From positions 1 through 16,183 of the forward strand of contig PFWQ01000067.1 of NCBI GenBank assembly GCA_002791215.1: a stretch of DNA of 16,183 nt. Reading direction: 5' to 3'. The DNA is from a candidate division SR1 bacterium CG_4_9_14_3_um_filter_40_9 (lineage in GTDB: Bacteria > Patescibacteriota > Gracilibacteria > Absconditabacterales > Absconditicoccaceae). Below the pieces are notes generated by a model. It was not told where the DNA came from. It searched no databases and saw only the letters and a list, made by a program, of their open reading frames with translations. Of the stretch, positions 1 to 8,604 are shown piece after piece. How positions within the stretch are numbered: position 1 is the first letter of the stretch; each line of letters opens with the position of its first letter. The translations under genes and the position numbers were made by a program.

Positions 1-166
1 CCCATTGAGCATCAACCAGTATATCAACATCAAAGGGGCATCAATAATAAAGAGTCTCTTGAACTGGCTGTACGATTATCTTTGCCGCAAAAGTTGGCAT
101 CATAAAAAATCATGTGCATAGCACAATCAATCATAATATACTTTTTTTGACATCAATGGTGAACAT
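1..166 (-). CDS. Cohesin-like secreted protein, N-terminal part only (runs off the window)
   Basis: The first 55 codons are visible from an ATG at 166; the gene continues past base 1. Residues 1-28 form a signal peptide (KK at 7-8, hydrophobic core about 9-26, then AAK), and two of its glycines are TGA codons. The mature start, with CPFDVDILVDAQ at 43-54, matches the cohesin-like protein at 2941-3696 (CPSKIDVLLDTEG) in spacing, Cys position and order: AAK, a beta strand, Cys-Pro, then a strand ending in Asp. It follows the dockerin gene stop by 25 nt, so it is probably co-transcribed. I infer that it is a second cohesin-like, possibly membrane-anchored protein. Most of the domain is not visible, so the family call rests on this short similarity. 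Confidence 0.6.
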
Positions 167-191
167 ACGTAATAGTATTTATTTGTTAAAA

Positions 192-2762
192 CTAATCGAA
201 TATATCAAAGAATGTAGTATTTGCCCTAGTTCTCACTGATCTATTATCAAGATTTGCATTGATTATAGCTATATCAGTACTCTTAATATCTCCATCCGCG
301 TTAACATCTCATGGATGATACTGGACAAAAGGCAATCTGCCACTCAAAGGATCTGCAGTGACTAACTCAGTACCTGTCCATACATGAAATCCGCCAGAAT
401 ATATTTGATATCATCACGTCATCTGAACCCAAGTCAAAATAGCTCATATATCTGATGCATTAACTTCACCATCCTTTACAGAGTTAGTTGTCAGAGTTGA
501 TTGACCAATCTGAAACAATAGCAGATCTCATGCTATCAATCTAGACGCTCATATGGCGGCATCTCACACCATATCTCATGTTTGAGTTACATTGAATATT
601 CTTGCCCCGGTAATAACAAGTCACGTACGAACGGTGCTGACATGACTTTGAGATTCGAAAATCAACGCATACGTGCCACTAGCGAAGCCATAATCAAACG
701 TGTATATGCCAGTCGAACTAGTCTTTATAAGTCATGAGAATACGACATCTCAACTTCGTTGAAGGAATCAATCAGAAGAATTATAGCCGCTTACAAAACT
801 GAATCTTGAGATGACTCATGAATTTGATAATGCATAAGAACTCAAATCTTCACGATTACTAGGTACGGCTATGATGGTATATGTCGCAGCCAATTCGATT
901 CCCGTCACATTCACATACATCTCTCAGGCATTATTTGCCCTATCTCTGTAATAAATATATCCAGTCCGGTTATCATTGAAAACGATATTGGTGTGATACA
1001 GACTATAAGCTCATGAATCATATCATCCTGTGTAGGTCACATTAGGCGTATTGCTTGAACCGCCTACGCCGCTGTATGCGTAGATAATAAATTCATCATC
1101 CATTATGCTATCAGCGTTTCCCGTAGCGAAACCCGTCAAAGTCAATGTTGCACGATGAAGCTGGCCGTTTTCTCCCGTATATGCCAGACTTCAGGTTATT
1201 TCTGTAGTGATTCTATCTATCCGAAACACATCTATATTGAAGTCATAGGTATAATTAGTTCATCCTGTGGCGTAGGTCTGACCATAATTTGGATCCATGC
1301 CCTCCATCGGAATATCTTGGAACGTAACGAATCCAGTCATGTTACCAGTAAAAATCAAGGTTTGATTGATACCGCTGTATCCATTACCTCAGCTTATGTA
1401 TACATTCAAATCTGTGCCAGAGAATCCAACGACATTGGTCATGATAATAATCTCACTTCATGTAAGATGGATTTCTGTATCATCTTTTGTCCAATACTCC
1501 CGACCAGATCTTTGTTCGCTAGAAAATGATGGACCAGCTCACGTCGTATTAAATCCGTTTAAAGCACCAGTCCATTGATAGTCACCAAGTACGATATATG
1601 GGGGCGTATTGTCTATGCCATTGATAGTTATAGGGAACGAAATTACTCACGTATTAAGAATTCACCGATAATTTAGATTGTCGACACCTGTAATAGTTAC
1701 CTGTATAGTCTGATTGGAATCGAGTTGCACTCCTGAGAATCCAACCAACCCTGTAGAGGTTAAAATACAGTCATATCCTCTATCCAAGCGATTCCAGGTC
1801 AATGTATTTCACATCTCTGGAGTTGTCGATATCGGAGTGCAATCGAAGAGATCCGAGCTGTTTAAACTTGACAGAGTGAAACTCGTATATACCAAAGTTC
1901 ATCACGAATAATATCAGCCAGACTCGCCAGTGAATGTGCTAGACTCAAACGATAATCATGATAGACCGACAATGATTGTTCAAGAATTCACTCAATATTG
2001 GTTATCTATATCCAACAAACCGACTCATGTATAATCATTATAATCTGCGTACACAGGGCCATCCCATCGATAATGATAGGTACTATTATAACCGGAAATA
2101 CGTAGACCTGTAAAATCATACACCGTGAAAGAAATTCAAGAAAGATAGGAAACATCTGCTCCGCTACTATATCATGTGTAAATTGGTGCATCAGTATCAG
2201 GGATACAAGGCCTAGCGACGAAGTCATAATATCATGAATTTATCGTATCTAATACATCAATGAAGTTGTTAACGATTCCGGATTGGATATTACTATCATC
2301 ACCATTCCATCCGCCAGAATAATAAAAATCAAGATATCACGTCAATACATTTGCCGTGGTCTGGAAATATCGAGTATAATAAGAAATATCACTTACACCG
2401 GATAAAGGAGTAATAAGATCAGTCCGGTTGAACAACCGATATTTTGAACCAGCAATATAGCTCGCCCATCCAAGATCTATAGCGACTGTGGTAGTACCAG
2501 TTCTGACAAGATAAGTACCATATGTGATTTGGCCCGTTCAATCACCGGTAAATTGCATACTATCTCAGCTATAAATTACTCTCATATCCACGGCCTTAGA
2601 TTCGATACCACTGACATTTACAGAAAAACTTATAGGATAGATGCAACGCATCCCAAAACTTCAGGTAGATGGAGACAAACTCATGCTTCACGCATGAGAA
2701 ATTCACAAGGAAATGAATGTAGACAATATAATTCACCGAAGGAGCCTTCTGATCTGATGCAT
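192..2762 (-). CDS. Large secreted surface protein with C-terminal dockerin and cohesin-like N-terminus
   Basis: 856 aa when TGA is read as Gly; the first real stop is TAG at 192-194. A signal peptide covers residues 1-24 (two Arg pairs, a hydrophobic stretch, then SHA). The next ~100 residues begin like the neighbouring cohesins (strand, Cys, strand, then VDMRVIYSGDSM), so I suspect a divergent cohesin domain. The middle is Ser/Thr/Gly/Tyr-rich beta-sandwich-like sequence with a DNTPP linker typical of Ig-like surface repeats. The C-terminal ~95 residues form a dockerin: a degenerate first calcium loop near 760-771 (KDGEVNASD) and a perfect second loop at 819-830 (DVNADGDIKSTD), each followed by a short helix. 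No catalytic domain is recognisable. The ATG at 2762 has no Shine-Dalgarno but sits 5 nt after a good -10 box. Confidence 0.82.
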
Positions 2763-2767
2763 CACAC

Positions 2768-2795
2768 AATATAATCAATTAAATTTTTTTATCAA
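2768..2795 (-). promoter_or_regulatory. Promoter of the large dockerin gene, probably giving a leaderless mRNA
   Basis: On the minus strand TTGATA (2795-2790) is followed by 16 nt and TATATT (2773-2768), each one mismatch from the sigma-70 consensus. Only 5 nt separate the -10 box from the ATG at 2762, so transcription should start at or within the start codon. No ribosome-binding site is present, which fits a leaderless message. It lies in the 178-nt AT-rich gap after the upstream cohesin gene, so this gene may be transcribed both from here and by read-through. Confidence 0.5.
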
Positions 2796-2940
2796 AAAAG
2801 AAACTTACACTATTCCACATATATCTAACAGAATACTCACAAAATACAAGCAGACCTAGCGAAAATTAAGTTGACAAGAGGAGAGAATTATTAGAAAAGA
2901 CTAATCAAAACAGAGAGAAAATATGTAATAGTGATTTGTA

Positions 2941-3696
2941 TTATTTCTTTCAACTTGGAATAGAAATTGGAGGATTTTTATGAACAAAGCGTCGAGCCAG
3001 AAAACACAATACAAGAGCAAGAAATACAACAATAATCATAGATATATTATGCACCAACCAAGACACAATTGCATCAAGTTTCTCCTGAAAGGGATGCTGA
3101 GAAACAAAAGAAGAATTCTGGATAAGAGTGACTTTACCCAATTGTTGATACAGGACAGTTTGTTTTCATATGATATCTGGACAATCACCAACGCTAATAG
3201 GTAAATACAATTCAGAAGTTTTATCTAGAACGTCAAAGGTCTCTCATCCAGAGACAATAACCACGTTACTATCATCGCTATCCTTATTGGGAACCATTGA
3301 AAATTTCAAATTAAGATACGGAGCGTCTGAAACTAATTTTGGGATCACTGTTATTGTTCCTACTTTACCCACACCATTAAATCACCACCTAGACAATGTA
3401 GACAGCAAGATATATGAGGTTTGAATTCAATCCGCGGACGAAAAATATGGCAAAGTAGAAGTCTTAAAAACGCTTCCATCGATATCAAAGTACTCCCGAC
3501 TCATCACACTTGGATCAAAAAGGATTTTCAAGTCCATAGCAGTAGTCATCTGCCCTTCAGTATCAAGCAGCACGTCAATCTTGGAAGGACAATCATCCAC
3601 CAACGAAGTTTGAGGATATGAAAATGATAGCTTTGCCGCGGAGGAGAAAGTGAAGAAACCAAACATGCATATCGATAAGAATATTACCTTCTTCAT
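2941..3696 (-). CDS. Membrane-anchored cohesin-like protein
   Basis: 251 aa with five TGA codons read as Gly, stop TAA. Residues 1-20 are a signal peptide (MKK, hydrophobic core, SSA). Residues 22-165 resemble a cohesin domain: strand, CPSKIDVLLDTEGQ (36-49), MDLKILFDPSVM (54-65, the usual 'D-L-x-x-x-Y/F-D-P' element), then WGFNGVGKVGTITVI (104-118), matching the conserved G-F-x-G-x-G-x-[IL]-x-T-I turn of cohesins. Cys36 and Cys172 could form a disulfide. A C-terminal transmembrane helix (about 217-234) followed by RR and a short basic tail would anchor it in the membrane with the domain outside. It lies between two dockerin genes, 19 nt after the stop of the upstream one. The cohesin call comes from motif reading, not from a profile search. 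Confidence 0.75.
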
Positions 3697-3715
3697 CTAG
3701 ACAAATGTAGACAGA

Positions 3716-4936
3716 TTAAAAAGATCGAGGAAACTGGTCAGGGGCTGGACTTGGATCATCTCAGGTTAATAGTCAAGCGCCTAAAATATCTTTGAAATAT
3801 CTCCAAAATCCATTCTTCCTAACTGCTTCAAGCATGATTGCCTGATCCTTGGACGTAATATATCCATCCTTATCAAAGTCGTAATTAGTATTCACAGGGC
3901 TAAAATTTACCGTCATATTATAATTTATCAGCGCAAGATCTGATGCTCAGACATAATCATTATTATTGGTATCTCATGCTACAAGCAATGACCTATCACC
4001 GCTGAATCCTTGCACCTCAGGTAAGTCGATCATATATATTTTATTATACCATCAGCTGTCATAGACATAAGAATCAAGTCCGATGAAATTGGTAAAGTCT
4101 AAACTACCAGAAGAACCGGCATCAAATACTCACGTATATCCTGCGGATAAATAGGAAGGTACCTTAATCAACGCCATATATCCTGAACCGTCTTGTGGAA
4201 ACATATACACAAACTCCCCTGTCCCATCAGCAGAAAATCACACCATGCCAGTGGTGGATGAGTTATCCCCAGACATGGCAGAGAAATCATCTCCTATCCA
4301 AAATCACATAAACCCGGTCATAGTGAAAGTTCCATAGCGATACGCAGGCAAAGCTTTGACGAGACATTTTGAACAATTAATATCATCTTTTAGCACCTGG
4401 AGGTCCAAGAAACTTGCTTTCCCCAACGATACGTCAAACGATCCGACATCAATCATACCGGTCTGCAGCTGCATCAGACATCATAAGTCCAATCAGCTGA
4501 AACAGTAATTATAATTAAGGTCGATAGTTTTTGTTACACCAGAATTTGCTGGCACAAGAAATGATCCAGTATCCCATATCAAAGTACTGGCGAAGTCATC
4601 GACTGAATGGACCCTATCACAGGATTTTCTATTTTCTCCATCATTAGTAAGTACTTGATCAAAAAAATCTATCATAATTGTTTGATCTTGGTCCATAGGA
4701 TTCGAAATTGTTACAAAAAAACTTGAGCCATCACCAGCAGTGACGGTCGTCTGCAGATAGGAAGTCTCCCCTGCACCCGTAGAGAATGTAGCATCTGTAT
4801 AGCCAAATCCTTCTAGCTGAGCGAAAGTTACTCCGAAGAATCAAAGAGCGAGGAGAATCACAAATGAGACGCCGACCCCGACCGTTCGGGGTAACGTCGA
4901 TTTTGTCCAGCTCTGCTGAGGAATCTTTTTCTGCAT
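3716..4936 (-). CDS. Secreted dockerin-containing protein
   Basis: 406 aa, with about eleven TGA codons read as Gly and stop TAA. The N-terminus is a long signal peptide (basic residues 3-17, hydrophobic 18-38, likely cleavage after Ala39). The central ~280 residues are secreted beta-rich sequence with four to five Cys (including CSKC) and no recognised domain. Residues 321-380 are a classic type I-like dockerin. Calcium loop 1, DTNNNDYVGASD (322-333), is followed by a LALINYN helix; loop 2, DFDKDGYITSKD (353-364), is followed by QAIMLEAV. Both fit D-x-[ND]-x-[ND]-x5-x-D. The tail is Pro/Asp-rich. It is the first gene of the alternating dockerin/cohesin cluster and is divergent from the gene at 5079. 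An AGG about 8 nt before the ATG may be a weak Shine-Dalgarno. Confidence 0.83.
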
Positions 4937-4964
4937 ACAGCTACCTATCAGATAAAATACAACA

Positions 4965-4992
4965 AAAATAATGTTTTAGATAGAGCTTTCAA
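4965..4992 (-). promoter_or_regulatory. Candidate promoter of the dockerin/cohesin cluster
   Basis: In the 142-nt divergent intergenic space, minus-strand TTGAAA (4992-4987) lies 16 nt before TATTTT (4970-4965), about 29 nt upstream of the ATG at 4936. The -35 matches 5 of 6 consensus bases and the -10 matches 4 of 6. The surrounding DNA is very AT-rich, so chance matches are likely. I found no convincing promoter for the divergent plus-strand gene. Confidence 0.3.
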
Positions 4993-5078
4993 GAAGAAAT
5001 ACGCATTTCAAATTGCATTTATAGGGAAAATAGATAAATAAAGAGAAACAATTACTAATTTTTAACTAACATAAAAAA

Positions 5079-5633
5079 ATGAGGAAATCTCTCCTGCTTG
5101 TAGTAATAACCACAATATGATTGGGCATATATTCTATAATCAAAGCAGCAACTGCAGATTTAACATTAGAAATAATGCCAGGACGCATCGCTATCGATAG
5201 CTCAGGAGCAGTTGATATCTGAGCCATCAGTTCTAACCCGACCACTGGAGAAATCACTACATGATTTTCATCAAACAGCTTTAGGATGATAGATATGAGA
5301 TGATGATCATGATACTATACCACTATTCAATTCGATGATTTGATAAAGTGAGGAGATAGAATAGCAAAAGGATATATCCAATTCAAAACAATCGCCACTC
5401 CAAACACCATTAATGGAGACAATACCGGACAGATAAGATTTGGTAGTGGAATAGGCAATCAATACGGTTACAGCGATCAGCCCATGACATACTTTGTAAG
5501 AAATCCGAATCAATGAACCGGGCTTATAGGGAAGTATGGCGATACTCCGGATATTAAAATCACTATTCCAGCAAACCAGCCATCAGGGGCATACAGAGGG
5601 ACAATATATTACACTTTGTATGATATGGAATAG
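5079..5633 (+). CDS. Secreted WxL-like beta-domain protein
   Basis: 184 aa, with eight TGA codons read as Gly and stop TAG. Residues 1-23 are a signal peptide (MRK, hydrophobic core, IIKA). Two elements recall the WxL domain of Gram-positive surface proteins: MIDMRGGSGYYTTIQFDDL, which parallels the D-x-RG-x-G-x-G-W strand, and the C-terminal IPANQPSGAYRGTIYYTLYD, which parallels the final G-x-Y-x-G-T-x-x-W-x-L strand with Tyr instead of Trp. The middle has an SGIGNQYGYSDQP loop. The family match is tentative, since the defining tryptophans are replaced. Transcription diverges from the dockerin/cohesin cluster, so the two may be co-regulated, and it ends at the hairpin 20 nt downstream. No Shine-Dalgarno is visible; the start follows a run of A. 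Confidence 0.7.
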
Positions 5634-5653
5634 ATAATTAGCTTGCAATATAC

Positions 5654-5679
5654 AAAAAAACACCCCTCTGGGTGTTTTT
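5654..5679. terminator. Bidirectional Rho-independent terminator
   Basis: ACACCC (5660-5665), loop CTCT (5666-5669) and GGGTGT (5670-5675) form a perfect 6-bp stem, flanked by a run of A on the left and a run of T on the right. The hairpin therefore has a U-tract on both strands. It lies between the convergent ends of the WxL-like gene (stop at 5633) and dnaA (stop at 5695) and can terminate both. Confidence 0.88.
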
Positions 5680-5694
5680 AATTAAAGAAATTTC

Positions 5695-7167
5695 TTACTT
5701 CCCCAGCCAATCCACAAACACCTGGTAATCATGAGCCATATCTGTGTCAGTCTTCATTTTTTTCTCAGTATTATTGATTGCATAAATCACAGAAGCATGG
5801 TTTTTCCCACCGAAATAATCACCTATCTTCTCCAAAGTTCGTCAGAAATACTTCTTCGCCAAGAGCATGAGGATCTGCCTGGAAACAGTTATTTCTCTTC
5901 TTCTGGATTCAGATTTGAGTTCATTGACTCAGACATTGTAATACTGTGCCACCATATCTACGAGATTAGCAAAATTCTGGATGCTTTTGGTGTTGGATTG
6001 GATAGCTTTCTGTGTGTTGTCCATCTCCTGCTCTAGGTAGTAGCCCAAAGTCTTGAGACAGGCGACCACGTCGTCTCTCGTGAGTTCCGCATGCAGCACC
6101 TTTTTTCTAGTGATCAAGATATTTAAAGCTCCTTCGAGCTCTCTTACATTGTCTTTGATATGTTTGGCAATGAGTTCTAGGAATTCGAAATCCAAAGCTT
6201 CAGATTTCGCGTTGAGTTTGGATTGAAGTATCGCTATCCTCGTCTCAAAATCAGGCGCCTGGATATCAGCGACCAAGCCCAAAGCAAAGCGGCTTTTGAG
6301 CCTTGGTTCGATGTGCACAAGTTCCTTCGGAGGACGATCTGAGGATAAAATGATCTGTTTTTTCTTGAGTTGGAAATCATTGAAGATATTATAGAAGATT
6401 TCTTGAGTTTTTTCTTTGTCAGCGAGGAATTGGATATCATCAATGAGTAACACATCCACTTCCTCAAATTTTTTGAGGAGATTGCCCAATTTATTGCCTC
6501 TCAAAGCAAGGACTATTTCATCGATAAGTTTGCTGGTAGGGAGATATAAGACGACCTTTTCTGGATAGTGTTCCATGATTTCATTGCCGATAGCTTGCAT
6601 CAAGTGGGTTTTTCATAGTCACACATGCCCATAAAGGAACAAAGGATTATAGGTCTGACCGGGATGCTCAGCAGTAGCTTTGGATGCAGAAAAAGCGATA
6701 TTGCTGTTCGCGCCTACCACAAAGTTATCAAATCTATAGATTGGATCGAACAAGATGCCGAAATATTCAGCCAATTCTGACTTTATGGACTTTTTGATGC
6801 TAGGATGCTCCATTTCTTTGGTGCTTTCTTTGATATTTAGGACTTTTTTGAGATTGATGAGCAATTCGCTGCCGTTATTCGCAAAACCCGAATAAATGAC
6901 GAATTTGACGTTAAATTGCGGATTGTAGACAGTATTTATGGCTTCTTTGATAGATTTCTGAAAAAATTTCTTGGCTTGAGTGAGGACGAACTCATTTGGC
7001 ACGCCCACATGCACAACCTTATCCTTCTCATCGATTCCGACGATACCGACCTTAGCAAGGAAAGACACGATTTTTTTGTGATCTTCTTTCATGCCCAACT
7101 GCAAAATCACCTTTTCCCGCAATTCACGGTAAAAAGTAACCTTTTCTTTATCATACTGTTGTACCAT
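5695..7167 (-). CDS. dnaA: Chromosomal replication initiator DnaA
   Basis: 490 aa with TGA read as Gly; DnaA opens the replication origin. Domain I covers roughly 1-85, followed by a short linker. The AAA+ core has Walker A GHVGLGKTH (180-188), in which Gly183 and Gly185 are both TGA, and Walker B VLLIDDIQFL with Asp243/244, then the PPKEL and LKSRF (arginine-finger) motifs. Domain IV carries the DnaA-box-binding signature GGKNHASVIYA at 453-463, close to the usual GGRDHTTV. The second Gly of GGVGLGKT is His here. I chose the ATG at 7167 because the promoter at 7214-7241 places the transcript start below an earlier in-frame ATG at 7224; 7179 is an alternative. Neither neighbour is dnaN, so the classic dnaA-dnaN origin layout is absent. 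Confidence 0.96.
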
Positions 7168-7213
7168 ATCCAAGAGCATAAAAAATTTGCCTACAAAATA
7201 AACTAGTGAGGCT

Positions 7214-7241
7214 ATACTAAACAATACAAACCTGTTTTCAA
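7214..7241 (-). promoter_or_regulatory. Candidate dnaA promoter
   Basis: Minus-strand TTGAAA (7241-7236), a 16-nt spacer and TAGTAT (7219-7214) form a sigma-70-like promoter. It would start transcription near 7207, giving a leader of about 40 nt before the ATG at 7167. No TTATCCACA-type DnaA boxes are seen here, so autoregulation is not evident. Confidence 0.4.
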
Positions 7242-7275
7242 CATCAGTTCAATTTAAAATTTTGCCCTTGCGACT

Positions 7276-7303
7276 TGTCATTGCGAGCGTAGCGCAGCAA
7301 TCT
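7276..7303. repeat. Palindromic intergenic repeat (TGTCATTGCGAG...GCAATCT type)
   Basis: An imperfect palindrome: ATTGC (7280-7284) pairs with GCAAT (7297-7301) around a GC-rich centre containing GAGCGTAGCGC. It stands out from the AT-rich surroundings. Sequences of the form TCATTGCGAG...GCAATCT are widespread dispersed intergenic repeats in many unrelated bacterial genomes. It lies between dnaA and the upstream gene. Only one copy is present in this window. Confidence 0.6.
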
Positions 7304-7320
7304 AGGAGCAAAATGGACTG

Positions 7321-7350
7321 TTAACTGCTATTTGTTAGTTGTTAACTGTA
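7321..7350. repeat. Repeated AT-rich word at the end of the small membrane protein gene
   Basis: TTAACTG occurs at 7321-7327 and again near 7342-7348, separated by related TTTGTTAGTTG text. The array covers the last codons and the stop of the gene at 7328-7756. It is one of several short repeated-word patches found at gene boundaries in this window. Confidence 0.4.
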
Positions 7351-7756
7351 TTTTTTCACGTATTTTTTCCTCCAAATGCCCGCTCTGATACAAAACCTTC
7401 ATCATGGACTCAATTTCTCCATCTTCAAACCCATGCTGTGCCAGCAATTGATCAATGGAATGATATGACGCATTTGTGGCAAATCTCTCTAAATATTCAA
7501 TAAAGAATACAAGTAATTGCTTACCTTCAGAATCTCCAATCTTTTGAGCCAACATTTGCTTACCCAAACGACTTGCCTGAAATTGTAAATGCTCCAATTG
7601 CTTATACAATTTCTTCCTTCCACGACATTTCACGATAAAATACCACAGCAAAAATGCAAGAACCAAAAAAATACCTAAAGCGAAAAATATCTGCAGCAAT
7701 AATTGCAATTTCAATCAAAAGATATTGGGGAATGTGGGCAAATACATGCTTTCCAT
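7328..7756 (-). CDS. Small membrane protein coupled to the vWA gene
   Basis: 142 aa with one TGA (Gly14), stop TAG. One strong transmembrane helix (about 18-42) is followed by a basic RGRKK stretch and a helical cytoplasmic tail (52-142) containing YLERFATNASYHSIDQLLAQ. Its ATG lies 1 nt after the TAG of the vWA gene, so translation is probably coupled. Small one-helix proteins of the DUF4381 type occupy a comparable place in Bat-type operons, and the tail is compatible with that, but I cannot confirm the family. The last codons (LTTNK, stop) lie within a TTAACTG / TTAGTTG word repeat that continues downstream, suggesting the C-terminus was altered by repeat sequence. TTG at 7714 is a less likely alternative start. 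Confidence 0.72.
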
Positions 7757-7757
7757 A

Positions 7758-8564
7758 CTACAAAACCAAAAGGATAAATACTCACAACACAACAACAAGA
7801 AGCTGAACCTCACTATGCGAGAAAGTCCTTGAACTGCTGACTATCTGCCCTATCACGCTATCCATGTTGTTCACGTTTTCTACCTGAAATAATTTGGCAT
7901 TCAGAACCTTACTTATCGTAGTAGCAGTCTGCACATCAAAACTAGTAATAATATTTTTTCAATTCATTTTCATAATAGTACCATTGGGCAATGTCGGATT
8001 TCCACCTTCTTCTGTACCCACACCGATGAAATATTTCTTCGCAGTCGCCAAAGACTTTGTACCAGGTACTAGGTACTTTGCACTAGAGGCTAACGCCTCG
8101 GCATCGGAAATAAATATTATCTTAGCATAAGATGTTTTATCCCCTGAGAAAATTTTCTGAAGTGAATTCCAGTCGGTACCGCCCCCAGGCAAAAGCCCCG
8201 TATTCACATCTTTTATATAATCCATAAAAGTTCAAGTATCAGCAGTCAAAGGCACGTATTGCGTAGCTGACTGTGAAAAGATAACCAACCCGTAATTCGC
8301 CTCGCCTCACACTTCAACAATCTGCTTTATGATTTCTTTCGCCGCATCTAACCTAGAAATTTTACCTTCAACCTTCGACCTTCAACCTTCAACTGACGTT
8401 ATGTCCTTTGCATTCATACTATACGAAAGATCCACGACAAAAAGGATATTATTATCATATGCAGTTTTTTGTCCCAACGAAGAAAATAAGAGCAATACTA
8501 TCACAGCTAAAGCTCCTATCAAAGCGACTATTCTCAATATAGTAAAGTAAGTATTCTTCTTCAT
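7758..8564 (-). CDS. BatA/BatB-like von Willebrand factor A membrane protein
   Basis: 268 aa, stop TAG. There is an N-terminal transmembrane segment (about 8-29), a vWA domain (about 38-230) and a C-terminal transmembrane segment (254-268), the layout of BatA/BatB proteins, though BatA usually has two helices at the N-terminus. The metal-ion-dependent adhesion site is intact: DLSYS (Asp45, Ser47, Ser49), Thr130 in GGGTDW and Asp154 in ISDAE. BatA/B proteins act with MoxR-type AAA+ ATPases in envelope stress or maturation of partner proteins; no MoxR or DUF58 gene is in the window. An ATG at 8570 is an alternative start. Two short repeats lie in the coding sequence: four ACCTTCR heptamers (residues about 58-67, next to the MIDAS loop) and a GGTACT-type repeat (residues 163-169). 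Confidence 0.85.
8059..8076. repeat. GGTAC-type tandem repeat inside the vWA gene
   Basis: GTACCAGGTACTAGGTAC contains three GTAC cores spaced 7 nt apart, AGGTACT being the repeated unit. It encodes part of YLVPGTK and is in frame. Confidence 0.45.
8364..8391. repeat. Four tandem heptamers (ACCTTCR) inside the vWA gene
   Basis: Four consecutive 7-mers, ACCTTCA / ACCTTCG / ACCTTCA / ACCTTCA on the plus strand. In the gene (minus strand) they encode part of VEGGRSKVEG, including one TGA glycine. Seven is not a multiple of three, so gain or loss of one unit would shift the frame. Confidence 0.85.
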
Positions 8565-8604
8565 CAGCATAATTAACGCGTAAACCAATTCAAAGTAATT
8601 TGTG

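Noticed and set aside
1155..1911. Plus-strand open frames of 60-124 codons
   Set aside because: They are antisense to the continuous code-25 frame of the large dockerin protein and show no family resemblance.
2871..2899. TTGACA on the plus strand as a promoter
   Set aside because: No -10 box at 16-18 nt, and no plus-strand gene follows.
5929..7224. dnaA, miaA, ahcY and others as pseudogenes split by stop codons
   Set aside because: All interruptions are TGA at conserved Gly positions, with no frameshifts; this is recoding, not decay.
7168..7224. An earlier DnaA start at 7224
   Set aside because: It adds a hydrophobic stretch foreign to DnaA and lies upstream of the likely transcription start from the promoter at 7214-7241.
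7233..7245. TTTTCAACA as a DnaA box marking an origin
   Set aside because: Only 7 of 9 matches and a single copy; it overlaps the -35 box.
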